64,000 nt of DNA from contig JAEWIS010000053.1 of the NCBI GenBank assembly GCA_023386955.1, positions 1-64,000 on the forward strand. Reading direction: 5' to 3'. Made by a program: the position numbers and the translations under genes. The DNA is from Bacillota bacterium. GTDB lineage: Bacteria > Bacillota > Bacilli > Paenibacillales > NBRC-103111. The notes under the pieces were generated by a model. It saw only the letters and a list, made by a program, of their open reading frames with translations, did not search any database and was not told where the DNA came from. Below, one piece after another: positions 42,354-50,386 of this stretch. Every line of letters begins with the position of its first letter. Within the stretch, counting starts at the first letter, position 1.

Positions 42354-43121
42354 TTGAAAATAAAGATCGATGGGATCGATATCGCATATACGGATTCGGG
42401 AAGCGGGCAGGTAGTGCTGCTGCTTCACGGATGGGGAGCTAACAAGGAAAGCTTTTCCTTTGTGGCAGAGAGTTTAGATAAACATTTCAGAGTCATCTCC
42501 GTGGATTTCCCCGGCTTTGGCGCAAGCGGCGAACCTCCCGTTCCCTGGGGAGTGGAGGATTATTGCTCCTTCGTGGAAAAATTCAATGCGGCGCTGGCCA
42601 TCCAAAACCCCATTATCATGGGCCATTCCCACGGCGGGCGGACTGCAATCCGCTATGCTTCACGGAATCCGGTGCATAAGCTGATCCTCCTGGATAGCGC
42701 AGGTCTTAAACCCAAACGTAAATCTTCCTATTATATCCGCGTTTATTCCTACAAGGCGGCGAAGCATCTGCTGAAGCTTCCCGGGCTTAGGCGCAAGCGT
42801 GAGCAGATTCTGGAGCGCTTCCGCAAATCCACAGGCTCCGACGACTACAAACAAGCCACACCGCTGATGCGCCAAACCCTGGTGAAGCTGGTGAACGAGG
42901 ATCTGAAGGCGTATCTGCCGAAGATTCAGGCTCCCACCCTGCTCATCTGGGGCGAGCTGGACACGGCTACTCCTCTCGAACACGGCAAAATCATGGAGAA
43001 GCTGATCCCCAATGCAGGGCTGGTGACCATGAAGGGCGGCAGTCATTGGGTGTATGCCCAGCGCCCCCGGGAAACCCTGATTATTCTGAACAATTTTCTG
43101 GAGAGCGACAAGGATAAATAA
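42354..43121 (+). CDS. Alpha/beta-hydrolase fold protein
   Basis: About 255 aa. Catalytic triad candidates are Ser92 in GHSHGG, Asp in WGELDTATP and His in GGSHWVY; the oxyanion loop is LLHGWG. Typical of esterases, lactonases and related hydrolases; substrate not inferable. Start TTG 42354 is the first codon giving the conserved MKIKIDGIDIAYTDSGSG start and has AAAGGA about 12 nt upstream. A TATAAT lies at 42312-42317. It is 20 bp before a MurF-like gene in the same direction and probably in one transcript with it and ddl. Confidence 0.87.
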   Translation: MKIKIDGIDIAYTDSGSGQVVLLLHGWGANKESFSFVAESLDKHFRVISVDFPGFGASGEPPVPWGVEDYCSFVEKFNAALAIQNPIIMGHSHGGRTAIRYASRNPVHKLILLDSAGLKPKRKSSYYIRVYSYKAAKHLLKLPGLRRKREQILERFRKSTGSDDYKQATPLMRQTLVKLVNEDLKAYLPKIQAPTLLIWGELDTATPLEHGKIMEKLIPNAGLVTMKGGSHWVYAQRPRETLIILNNFLESDKDK

Positions 43122-43141
43122 ACGAGGAGGAGCCTTTCCCC

Positions 43142-44716
43142 ATGACTCTCACATTCGCGCTGCTGGCCGGGCTGGCCTGGCTGGGACACGCCGCTTTGCG
43201 CATCCGCCGGGGCATCCACATGCTGCAGCTCAACTCATACCGCAACTCCCGTTATTGGAACTGGAACAAGAACAATTGGAACGCCACACTGGCGGTTCGG
43301 GAATGGCTTCCGCTGGCAGCTGCAATTCCGGCGCTGTTCGGCTTTGAAGAGGCGGGTTTTATTGCGTTAACCGCCGTTTATATTCTGCTTATTCTGCTTC
43401 GTCCCAAGGAAAAGGATAAGAAGAAGCTGGTTTTCACCAACCGGGTCAAGCGTCTTGCCGCAACGGCAGCCCTACTGGCTGTGGCAGTGGGTGCGTTTGG
43501 ATTGATTCCGGCGCTTAACGGCTTCACTTACGGTTTGTTGCTGCTCCCGCTTTTGACCTTGTTTCCTTTTGCAGCCGTAATAGCCGCCAACACCGTGAAC
43601 GCTCCCATGGAGAAAGCTATCAGCAACAGCTATCTGAACGATGCTAAAAGGCTCATCCGCAGTATGGGGCAGCTGCAAGTCATCGGCATTACCGGCTCCT
43701 ACGGCAAAACCAGCGTCAAGCACTTTTTACATACTGTTCTGTCCCAGCAATACAACGTTCTCATGACGCCGGAAAGCTTCAACACCCCTATGGGCATCAC
43801 CCGTACGGTCAGAGAGCATTTGCGTCCAACCCATGAGATTTTTATTGCCGAAATGGGGGCGAAGCAGCTGGGCGATATCCGCGAGCTGTGTGAGCTGGCC
43901 CAGCCCAAATACGGGATCCTCACCTCTATCGGGCCCCAGCATCTGGAATCCTTCAAGACACTGGAGAATGTGCAGAGGACCAAATACGAGCTGCCGGAGT
44001 TTCTGCCGGCGGACGGCACCGCTTTTCTGAATGCGGATGACCCCAATGTGATGTCCTACCAGGCGAAGCTGGCCTGCAGAAGGATTACCTTCGGCTTCCG
44101 CAATCCCGAAGCGGATTACAGGGCTATTGATGTTACCGTATCCGTCAAGGGGACTGCCTTTACGGTTGTGGCCCCGTCTGGGGAGACGGCACGGGTGGAA
44201 ACCCTTCTGTTGGGCGGACACAATGTGACCAATATTCTGGCCTGCATCGCCTGCGGGCATGTGCTGGGGGTGCAGCTGGATAAGCTTTCCAAGGGTGTCA
44301 AGCGGATCAAACCCGTGGAGCACCGGCTGGAGCTGCGCAAAAACGGCAGCATTACCATTATTGACGACAGCTTCAACTCTAACCCCGTGGGCTCCCGGAG
44401 CGCTCTGGAGGTGCTGAAGAAGATGGACGGCAAACGGATTCTGATTACCCCGGGTATGATTGAGCTGGGTGAGAAGGAATTCGAGCTGAACAAGGCCTTC
44501 GGCAGCTTCGCGGCGGAAGCGTGCGACTACATTATTCTGGTTGGCCCCAAACAAACGGCGCCCATCCAGCAGGGGCTCAAGGAGGCCGGTTACCCGCCGG
44601 AGCGGCTGACAGTGGTGCGTAATTTCACGGAAGCAATGACCGTGATGAGAGAGGTAGCGGAGCCGGGCAGCATCGTGCTTCTGGAGAATGATCTGCCTGA
44701 CAACTATAATGAATAA
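43142..44716 (+). CDS. Membrane-anchored MurF-like amide ligase
   Basis: About 524 aa. The first ~150 residues carry about four hydrophobic helices (residues ~2-18, 56-87, 105-125, 130-150) instead of the usual MurF UDP-binding domain. From residue ~178 it is a Mur ligase: P-loop GITGSYGKTS (183-191), Mur central-domain IFIAEMGAKQLGDI and LNADDPNV, and C-terminal ligase domain with EHRLELRKNGSITIIDDSFNSNPVGSRSAL (excerpted) and PGMIELG. MurF adds a D-Ala-D-Ala-type dipeptide to the peptidoglycan precursor. Next gene is a Ddl-type ligase (overlap of frames aside, 16 bp apart). ACGAGGAGG precedes ATG 43142. A second, membrane-tethered ligase is likely. Confidence 0.87.
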   Translation: MTLTFALLAGLAWLGHAALRIRRGIHMLQLNSYRNSRYWNWNKNNWNATLAVREWLPLAAAIPALFGFEEAGFIALTAVYILLILLRPKEKDKKKLVFTNRVKRLAATAALLAVAVGAFGLIPALNGFTYGLLLLPLLTLFPFAAVIAANTVNAPMEKAISNSYLNDAKRLIRSMGQLQVIGITGSYGKTSVKHFLHTVLSQQYNVLMTPESFNTPMGITRTVREHLRPTHEIFIAEMGAKQLGDIRELCELAQPKYGILTSIGPQHLESFKTLENVQRTKYELPEFLPADGTAFLNADDPNVMSYQAKLACRRITFGFRNPEADYRAIDVTVSVKGTAFTVVAPSGETARVETLLLGGHNVTNILACIACGHVLGVQLDKLSKGVKRIKPVEHRLELRKNGSITIIDDSFNSNPVGSRSALEVLKKMDGKRILITPGMIELGEKEFELNKAFGSFAAEACDYIILVGPKQTAPIQQGLKEAGYPPERLTVVRNFTEAMTVMREVAEPGSIVLLENDLPDNYNE

Positions 44717-44732
44717 ACCGGAGGCATTTTCT

Positions 44733-45911
44733 ATGAAAACCAGAGTTGGCGTATTATTCGGCGGCATGTCCGTGGAGCATGAGGTGTCGGTTATTTCCGG
44801 CCTGCAGGCCCTGCATGCTTTGGATACAGGCGCGTATGAAGGTGTGCCGATTTATATAACCAAACAAGGGGAATGGTACACAGGCCCGGAGCTGTCCTCC
44901 GTGGAGGAGTTCAAGGATGTGGCCGCCCTTAAGAAAAAAGCCAAGCGGGTGGTGCTGTTCACCGACGAAAACGGACGGCATCTGCTTTTGGACCCGAAGC
45001 CGGGTTTGTTCAAAACAAAGAACATTGTAGATGAAATTCATGTAGCGTTCCCCGTTACCCATGGCACTTACGGTGAAGACGGCGCCCTGCAGGGGTTTCT
45101 GGAAATGAACAAAATCCCGTATGTGGGCTGTGACGTGCTGTCCTCCGCCATCGGCATGGATAAGATTGCAGCCAAAACCATCCTCAAGGGAGCAGGGCTT
45201 CCCCAAACCGGCTACCTGTGGTTTTATTCCAAGGCCTGGGCGGATAACCGGGAGGAATGCCTGGCGCGGGTGGAAACCGAGCTGGGGTATCCCGTCATTG
45301 TGAAGCCGGCCAACCTGGGCTCCAGCGTAGGCGTGGAGCGGGCTTTGAATGCGGATGAGCTGGAGCAGGCGGTTGATTTGGTGGTGAATTTTTCACACAA
45401 GGTCCTCATCGAGAAAATGGTGGATAATCTGAAGGAAGTCAATTGCTCCGTGCTGGGGGATTACGAAGAGGCACTGCCTTCTATTATTGAGGAAGTGGGC
45501 AAAACCAGCGAAATCCTGAGCTACGCGGATAAATATATGAATCAGGCCTCCAAGGGCATGAGCGGCTCCGCCCGGATCATTCCCGCCAACATTACGGAAG
45601 AAACCCGTGTGAAGGTACAGGATCTGGCGGTGAAAACCTTCCTGGAGCTTGGCGCCGGAGGTGTCTCACGGATTGACTTCCTGATCGATACGGATACGGA
45701 TGAAATCTATATTAATGAAATCAATACTATTCCCGGTTCCTTGTCCTTCTATCTGTGGGAGCCCAGCGGCAAAACCTTCACCGAGCTCACCTCCCGCCTG
45801 ATCCAGCTGGCCCTGAAGCGGGTCCGTGAACGGGAGAATCTCACCTTCTCCATCGATACCAACCTGCTCTCCATGCATTCCAAGGGAGGCAAGCTGGGGA
45901 CGAAGGGCTGA
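44733..45911 (+). CDS. ddl: D-alanine--D-alanine ligase family protein
   Basis: About 392 aa, ATP-grasp fold. Joins two D-amino acids for peptidoglycan. Motifs: GVLFGGMSVEHEVSVIS at the start, HGTYGEDGALQG, the ATP-binding KPANLGSSVGV, the C-terminal RIDFLIDTDTDEIYINEINT-type block (Mg ligands) and PGSLSFYLWEPSG, where canonical Ddl has PGMTSHS. The omega loop reads SYADKYMNQASKGMSG and the tail is longer than in E. coli Ddl. These changes could alter the second substrate, but this cannot be decided by reading. CCGGAGG precedes ATG 44733. Operon with the MurF-like gene. Confidence 0.9.
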   Translation: MKTRVGVLFGGMSVEHEVSVISGLQALHALDTGAYEGVPIYITKQGEWYTGPELSSVEEFKDVAALKKKAKRVVLFTDENGRHLLLDPKPGLFKTKNIVDEIHVAFPVTHGTYGEDGALQGFLEMNKIPYVGCDVLSSAIGMDKIAAKTILKGAGLPQTGYLWFYSKAWADNREECLARVETELGYPVIVKPANLGSSVGVERALNADELEQAVDLVVNFSHKVLIEKMVDNLKEVNCSVLGDYEEALPSIIEEVGKTSEILSYADKYMNQASKGMSGSARIIPANITEETRVKVQDLAVKTFLELGAGGVSRIDFLIDTDTDEIYINEINTIPGSLSFYLWEPSGKTFTELTSRLIQLALKRVRERENLTFSIDTNLLSMHSKGGKLGTKG

Positions 45912-45997
45912 TCCAAAACCCAGTTACATTCTTTTCCTTTTTGGGCGGTATACTATCCCTGGTGCTACTACAAAGCACATCCTAAAGGAGGGGTTTT

Positions 45998-46186
45998 ATG
46001 CCCAGGAATGAGGAAGAGGTTCTGGAAAACCTGAAAGTGGAGTTTGAATCCGCCAATGCGGCAACCTCTGCCAGTGTAGGCTTAACTGCCATGACGTCTG
46101 TGGCGGACGAGGCACGAAGGAAGGAATTGGCCGGTAACTCCGACCCGGATAACGGGGAATCCGGTATGCTGCATTCTCTTCAATAA
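45998..46186 (+). CDS. Small hypothetical protein
   Basis: A 62-aa hydrophilic protein (MPRNEEEVLENLKVEFE, AATSASVGLTAMTSVADEARR). Strong ribosome site AAAGGAGGGG 6-7 nt before ATG 45998 and a hairpin after the stop support expression. No recognised family; the Ala/Ser/Thr-rich centre could be a short helix. Confidence 0.7.
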   Translation: MPRNEEEVLENLKVEFESANAATSASVGLTAMTSVADEARRKELAGNSDPDNGESGMLHSLQ

Positions 46187-46191
46187 AAGCA

Positions 46192-46240
46192 GGCCCGCTT
46201 GCGCACTTCTCCATGAAGCTGCCAAAAGCGGGCTTGATTA
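46192..46240 (+). terminator. Terminator after the small 62-aa gene
   Basis: GCCCGCTT/AAGCGGGC arms with a 25-nt loop and a TTGATTATT tail just after the stop. Stem is strong, tail is weak. Confidence 0.55.
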
Positions 46241-46323
46241 TTCCTTGGACCTATATTACCCTGTTGTATAGGCGCAAAGGATCAGGACTTTATACATATC
46301 TGAGATAAGGAGCGGAGTGCTTG

Positions 46324-46782
46324 ATGGCGACCCCGAACAAACGGCAATTCTACCGGCTGACCCTCCAAGTTCCGCTGGCGGCCAAATTCCGAATCATCGG
46401 CTTCAACAATACGCAGCTGCTCTCCAACAACGGAACCACCTATATAGCGGATATCAGCGCAGGCGGGATCAGGATGCACTCCCGACTGGACTTGCCCCTT
46501 TTGGAAAGTCTGCTGCTGGAGTTTGATATCGAGCTGTTCCACTCCAAGCTGAAGCTTCTGGGCTGTGTACTCCGGAAGCAGCCGCTGCAAAGCGGGATTT
46601 ATGAATATGGGGTGGAGTTTGTCCTGGATGACACGCTCCGGGAGCAGCTGTTAAGCCATATCCATATGCTGTCCATCCGGCTTAGGCATAACCAGGTGCT
46701 GGCCAGCTGCAGCTTCTGCAGCGAAGAGGAATGGAAAGACTTTTATGAACACGAGAATGAAGGGAATATAGAGTGTATCTGA
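46324..46782 (+). CDS. PilZ-domain protein (cyclic di-GMP binding)
   Basis: About 152 aa. A single PilZ domain with the RxxxR-type start (KRQFYRLTLQVPLAAKFR) and the D-x-S-x-x-G motif in ADISAGGIRM, the residues that bind cyclic di-GMP. A helical tail with several Cys (SCSFCSEEE) follows. AAGGAG at 46307-46312 and GGAG at 46314 lie before ATG 46324; TTG 46321 in frame is an alternative start. Likely an effector linking cyclic di-GMP to motility, polysaccharide or sporulation; partner unknown. Confidence 0.85.
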   Translation: MATPNKRQFYRLTLQVPLAAKFRIIGFNNTQLLSNNGTTYIADISAGGIRMHSRLDLPLLESLLLEFDIELFHSKLKLLGCVLRKQPLQSGIYEYGVEFVLDDTLREQLLSHIHMLSIRLRHNQVLASCSFCSEEEWKDFYEHENEGNIECI

Positions 46783-46795
46783 ATATGCGTCCTAA

Positions 46796-48226
46796 CTACG
46801 GAAGCCAGGCCTGAGCCAACAGACGCACACCTGTGCGGATGGCCTCCGTATCCAAACCGCCGAAGCCCAATAAAACGGAGCCTTCGGCTTTTTTGTGTAC
46901 CGTCAGGGCATACGCCGATACCGGATACACCGTTATGCGGCAGCGGGCAGCCTTCCGGATCATATCTGCTTCCTCCCCGCCGGAGGACATCTTCACCAGC
47001 ACGTGCAGTCCGGAGCCTGCCCCGATCACCTGCAGCCGGTCTCCGAAGCTGTTGTGAAGCTCCCTCATCAGGACGGTATGTTTATGCTCATAAACCACCC
47101 GCATCCGCCGCATATGGCGTTCCAGCTCCCCGTTCTCCATAAACAGCCGCAATGTCTCCTGAAAAAGCGGCGAAGCCAGCTGGTCATAGCTGTGCCCTCC
47201 TTGTTTGAAGCGTTTCACCAGCTCCCAGGGCAGAACCAGGTAGCTCAGCCTGAAGGAGGGAGTCAGCGCCCGGGAGAAAGTTCCCACATAGATCACCCGT
47301 CCGGACCGGTCCATACCTTGCAGAGACGGTACCGGTGCTCCTCCGTAGCGGAATTCGCCGTCATAATCATTCTCGATCAAATAACCGTTGCAGGACTCCG
47401 CCCATTGCAGCAGCTGAAGCCGTTTGGCGGCGGAGAGAATCATCCCGTAGGGAAATTGGTGGGATGGAGTCAAATAAACGGCTTGGGCCGGTGAAGCGGC
47501 TAGGGAGGAAAGAGAAACTCCGTCCGGCTCCAGGGGGAGCGGCACAAGGGAGCGGCCGGAATAGCCGAAGCGGCGGAAGAGGGCTTTGATCCCGGTATTG
47601 ACCGATTCCTCGGAAGCCAGAATGTCCACTTCCCCCTCCAACAGCTGCAGCACAAGATCCAGAGAATGGTAGGTTCCCGCCCCTACGACGATTTGCTCTG
47701 GTTGGCAGCGTACGCCCCGGGTCTGGTGCAGGTAAGAGGACAATTGCTCCCGCAGCCCCTGCTCCCCCTGGAGGTTTCCGTAGAGCAGGATGGGATTGGC
47801 TTCCGCCTGCAGGCTGCGGTTCAGGAAACGCCGCCACCGTACGGCGGGGAAGGCCTTCAAGTCTACGGCCGTGTAGCTGAAGTCCACCAGGGGAGGTGTT
47901 CCGAAGTCGTCGGCAGCTTCCGCATTTTTGGGCGGAACGGGGGATTGCGCCTCCATGGTTGATCCGGATATCCCCATGGAAGGCAGCTCCGCCGCGAAGA
48001 GTCCGGAGCGGGGTTTGCTGATCACGTAACCCTCCGCTTGCAGCTGGTCATAGGCAAGTGCAACCGGTGTCCGGCTTAAGCAAAGCCGCCGGCATAAGCT
48101 GCGGATGGACGGGAGACGCGCCCCCGCCGGAATCCGGCCCTGCAGCATATCCTCCCGGATGCTGCGGTACAGCTGCATGTACAACGCCTCGCCGGAAGTA
48201 AGGTCAAGCTTGGGGGTGATGTCCAT
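46796..48226 (-). CDS. MocR/GabR-type regulator lacking the PLP lysine
   Basis: About 476 aa. N-terminal GntR winged helix (ALYMQLYRSIREDMLQGRIP, LCRRLCLSRTPVALAYDQLQ) fused to a fold-type I aminotransferase domain. In the PLP-binding segment the family reads G-T-F-S-K; here it is GTFSRALTPSFRL, with Arg319 at the Schiff-base lysine position (codon CGG at 47272-47270). PLP, if bound, cannot form the internal aldimine. Divergent from hisC (128-bp gap), so hisC or this gene is the likely target. ATG 48226 follows AAGGAG at 9 nt. Confidence 0.92.
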   Translation of the reverse strand: MDITPKLDLTSGEALYMQLYRSIREDMLQGRIPAGARLPSIRSLCRRLCLSRTPVALAYDQLQAEGYVISKPRSGLFAAELPSMGISGSTMEAQSPVPPKNAEAADDFGTPPLVDFSYTAVDLKAFPAVRWRRFLNRSLQAEANPILLYGNLQGEQGLREQLSSYLHQTRGVRCQPEQIVVGAGTYHSLDLVLQLLEGEVDILASEESVNTGIKALFRRFGYSGRSLVPLPLEPDGVSLSSLAASPAQAVYLTPSHQFPYGMILSAAKRLQLLQWAESCNGYLIENDYDGEFRYGGAPVPSLQGMDRSGRVIYVGTFSRALTPSFRLSYLVLPWELVKRFKQGGHSYDQLASPLFQETLRLFMENGELERHMRRMRVVYEHKHTVLMRELHNSFGDRLQVIGAGSGLHVLVKMSSGGEEADMIRKAARCRITVYPVSAYALTVHKKAEGSVLLGFGGLDTEAIRTGVRLLAQAWLP

Positions 48227-48354
48227 CCGGGTATGCTCCTTTTTGGCTGACACTCTATATAATCTGTCACTCAGAAAATGCGAAATCTGCATATTTTCCA
48301 GATGACAACTTGCGGATACACTTAGCATAAACCAAATGGCAGGAGGTTGTCCAA

Positions 48355-49428
48355 ATGAGCTTTGTGCTTCCCCATATCCGCAATTTGCCCCGGTATCAGA
48401 CGGGAAAGTCTCCCCGTCCTGGGGAATCAGCGGTAAAGCTGAACCAGAATGAGAATCCGTATCCGCCCTCCCCCCGTGTGCGGGAGGCTCTGCTGTCGGC
48501 GGATCCGGCAGAGCTTCGGCTTTATCCCGGCGAAAGTGTGGAAGAGCTCCGGGCGGCCCTGGCAGCGATGCACAGGACGGTTCCCGGCCAGGTTTTCATC
48601 GGCAACGGCTCCAGCGAGGTGATTTCGCTGATTATGAAGGTGTTTGTGGGGGCGGGCGGCACTGTTTCCTTGCCTGACCCCACCTTTGGGCTGTATCAGA
48701 CCGCCGCTTGGGCGCAGGGGGCGGAGGTATGCCGGGTTCCGCTGAACAGCAGGTATGAGGTGGATGTGGATAGGGTGGTGGCCAGTGGAGGCCAAGCGGC
48801 CATCCTGGTGAATCCCAATGCGCCTACGGGACTTTTGCTGGAGAGCGGACGTGTGGTGGAACTGGTGAGCCGGTTCCGGGGACTGGTTGTAATTGACGAA
48901 GCGTATACGGATTTTGCCCCGGCCGGCTCCTCGGCCATGGAACTGGTGGAGAAACACGCCAATCTGATTGTGCTCCGCACATTTTCCAAGTCGTACAGTT
49001 TATGCGGTGCGCGGGTTGGCTATTGTGTGGCGGCTCCGGAGCTTATCGCGGCCTTGAACAAGGGACGGGACATCTATAACGTGAATGCCCTAAGCGCACG
49101 TATGGCCTTGGCCTCACTCCAGGACAGAGACTACCTGCGGGAAACCGCCGCCAGGATCATCCGCACACGCGAGATGTATACCCGGCGGTTTGAAGGGGCG
49201 GGGTTTAGCGTGCTGCCCAGCTCCGCCAATTTTCTTTTGTGCAGGATGCCGGAGGAAGGGGATGCGCATGAAGCGCTGAGACTGTATGAAGGACTGTCGG
49301 ATCAGGGTGTGTATGTGCGCTATTTTGATTACCCCCGGCTGAGGGATAAGCTGCGCATCACAGTGGGAACCGACGGTGAGATGGAGCGGCTGTGGCAGGT
49401 GCTGGAGTCGCTGATGCAGCGGGTTTGA
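48355..49428 (+). CDS. hisC: Histidinol-phosphate aminotransferase
   Basis: About 357 aa, fold-type I PLP enzyme. Converts imidazole-acetol phosphate and glutamate to histidinol phosphate in histidine synthesis; some also act on aromatic keto acids. Visible: LNQNENPYPPSPRV, GNGSSEVISLI, NPNAPTGLLL, VIDEAYTDFA and the PLP lysine in RTFSKSYSLCGARVGY. GGAGG lies before ATG 48355. No other his genes are adjacent. The divergent MocR gene may control it; a tyrosine/phenylalanine aminotransferase role is an alternative. Confidence 0.9.
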   Translation: MSFVLPHIRNLPRYQTGKSPRPGESAVKLNQNENPYPPSPRVREALLSADPAELRLYPGESVEELRAALAAMHRTVPGQVFIGNGSSEVISLIMKVFVGAGGTVSLPDPTFGLYQTAAWAQGAEVCRVPLNSRYEVDVDRVVASGGQAAILVNPNAPTGLLLESGRVVELVSRFRGLVVIDEAYTDFAPAGSSAMELVEKHANLIVLRTFSKSYSLCGARVGYCVAAPELIAALNKGRDIYNVNALSARMALASLQDRDYLRETAARIIRTREMYTRRFEGAGFSVLPSSANFLLCRMPEEGDAHEALRLYEGLSDQGVYVRYFDYPRLRDKLRITVGTDGEMERLWQVLESLMQRV

Positions 49429-49429
49429 T

Positions 49430-49525
49430 GGGTAGAGCTACAGGATGCCGGGTGCGGATAGGGGCAGCGGTTTTGAGGGGTAGAGAGATGGGATGTCGGG
49501 TGCGGATAGGGGTAGCGTGTAGGCG
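49430..49525. repeat. Imperfect 54-bp direct duplication after hisC
   Basis: Two copies of GGGTAGAG...GGATG(C/T)CGGGTGCGGATAGGGG(C/T)AGCG, starting at 49430 and 49480, about 50 bp apart. GC-rich, no supported frame. Confidence 0.6.
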
Positions 49526-49688
49526 GGGCATATCGGATGGTGTATCGAGCGAGTGTTCGGATGGAGCACGGTTGGAGACGAAGGTATCGGATGAATTGCA
49601 GGACGTTTGCTGATTCGGCTTCGGGTGGGAGAACTGGAGTTGGCGCTCAAGGCGAGCATGTTTTTGTGTAGGGAGGAGAGGCTCTCGT

Positions 49689-49880
49689 CTATCCGGACCG
49701 TAGGTACGCTATTTGGCTGGTTTTCCTCCATTTTTATGTTTTACGGACACAGAATACGCTATTTGCTTTGGAAAGCGCTCATCCGGGTGATTTTGATGCG
49801 AATAACGGATCTCCTGTCTTTTACAATGAAAAAACACCGGTTTTCCGCGAAATAACGCCCCTGGAGTCCGCTGGGAATTC
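49689..49880. repeat. Divergent CGGAC/CGCTATTTG array (F-F-R-R)
   Basis: Forward TCCGGACCGTAGGTACGCTA then TTTGG (from 49693) and TACGGACACAGAATACGCTA then TTTGC (from 49742), reverse GCGAATAACGGATCTCCTGT (49798) and CGAAATAACGCC...GGAGTCCG (49848). Same order and module logic as the CTAACGGA family with changed outer bases. It fills part of 49429-49914; the rest shows no gene. Confidence 0.6.
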
Positions 49881-49892
49881 GCGCAAACAAAA

Positions 49893-49915
49893 AAACTCCG
49901 CATAAGAGCGGAGTT
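49893..49915 (-). terminator. Terminator of the HPr-like gene (minus strand)
   Basis: On the minus strand AACTCCGC/GCGGAGTT arms with a 6-nt loop are followed by a run of seven T residues. It overlaps the last base of the HPr-like stop codon. Confidence 0.85.
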
Positions 49916-50163
49916 CAGCAAGGCTCCATTAATCTACACATAAAATCCAACGCTTCCTCCTCATCCTTGCCCCGGGTCCGGATGGTTATGACGGAGCCCT
50001 TCTTCAGGGGAAAGGTCATCATGCCCAGCAGGCTTTTCACATCGATCACCAGATCCTGCCTTAAGAGCACAATGTCCGAATGGAAGCGGCCCGCATCCAT
50101 ACAAATATGCTTCAAATCATCAGGGGAGAAGTCACTGGCCAGTGTGATATCATGCACGCGCAT
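49915..50163 (-). CDS. HPr-like protein without the phospho-His (Crh-like)
   Basis: About 82 aa, HPr fold. The HPr Ser46-type block is present (VKSLLGMMTFPLKKGSVITI, with Ser44) and the C-terminal DEEEALDFMC helix, but the active-site loop that reads G-x-H-A-R-P-A in HPr reads DFSPDDL (residues 11-17), with no His15. In Bacillus, Crh likewise lost His15 and serves only as a Ser-phosphorylated CcpA co-regulator; this protein may do the same (inference). GGGAGGG precedes ATG 50163. Confidence 0.85.
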   Translation of the reverse strand: MRVHDITLASDFSPDDLKHICMDAGRFHSDIVLLRQDLVIDVKSLLGMMTFPLKKGSVITIRTRGKDEEEALDFMCRLMEPC

Positions 50164-50386
50164 ACAAGTCCCTCCCAACGTTATTAACCCGATTTTAGCA
50201 CCGGAGGCAAGGCTTTGAAAAGAGTGGCGGGCCTATAATTTTCGAACAAAATGAGGAGAGACAATGTGGGCTGTGCAGTATAAATGTATGCGTTTGCGAA
50301 AACAAGAATTGTCTGATGGTACAGACCAATAAATCAATAAAAAATGATGGGATAAAAGAGGATATTATGCTACAATTTGGTCCAAT

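Noticed and set aside
46796..49428. Clear operator in the MocR/hisC gap
   Set aside because: I looked for paired direct repeats in 48227-48354 and found none convincing.
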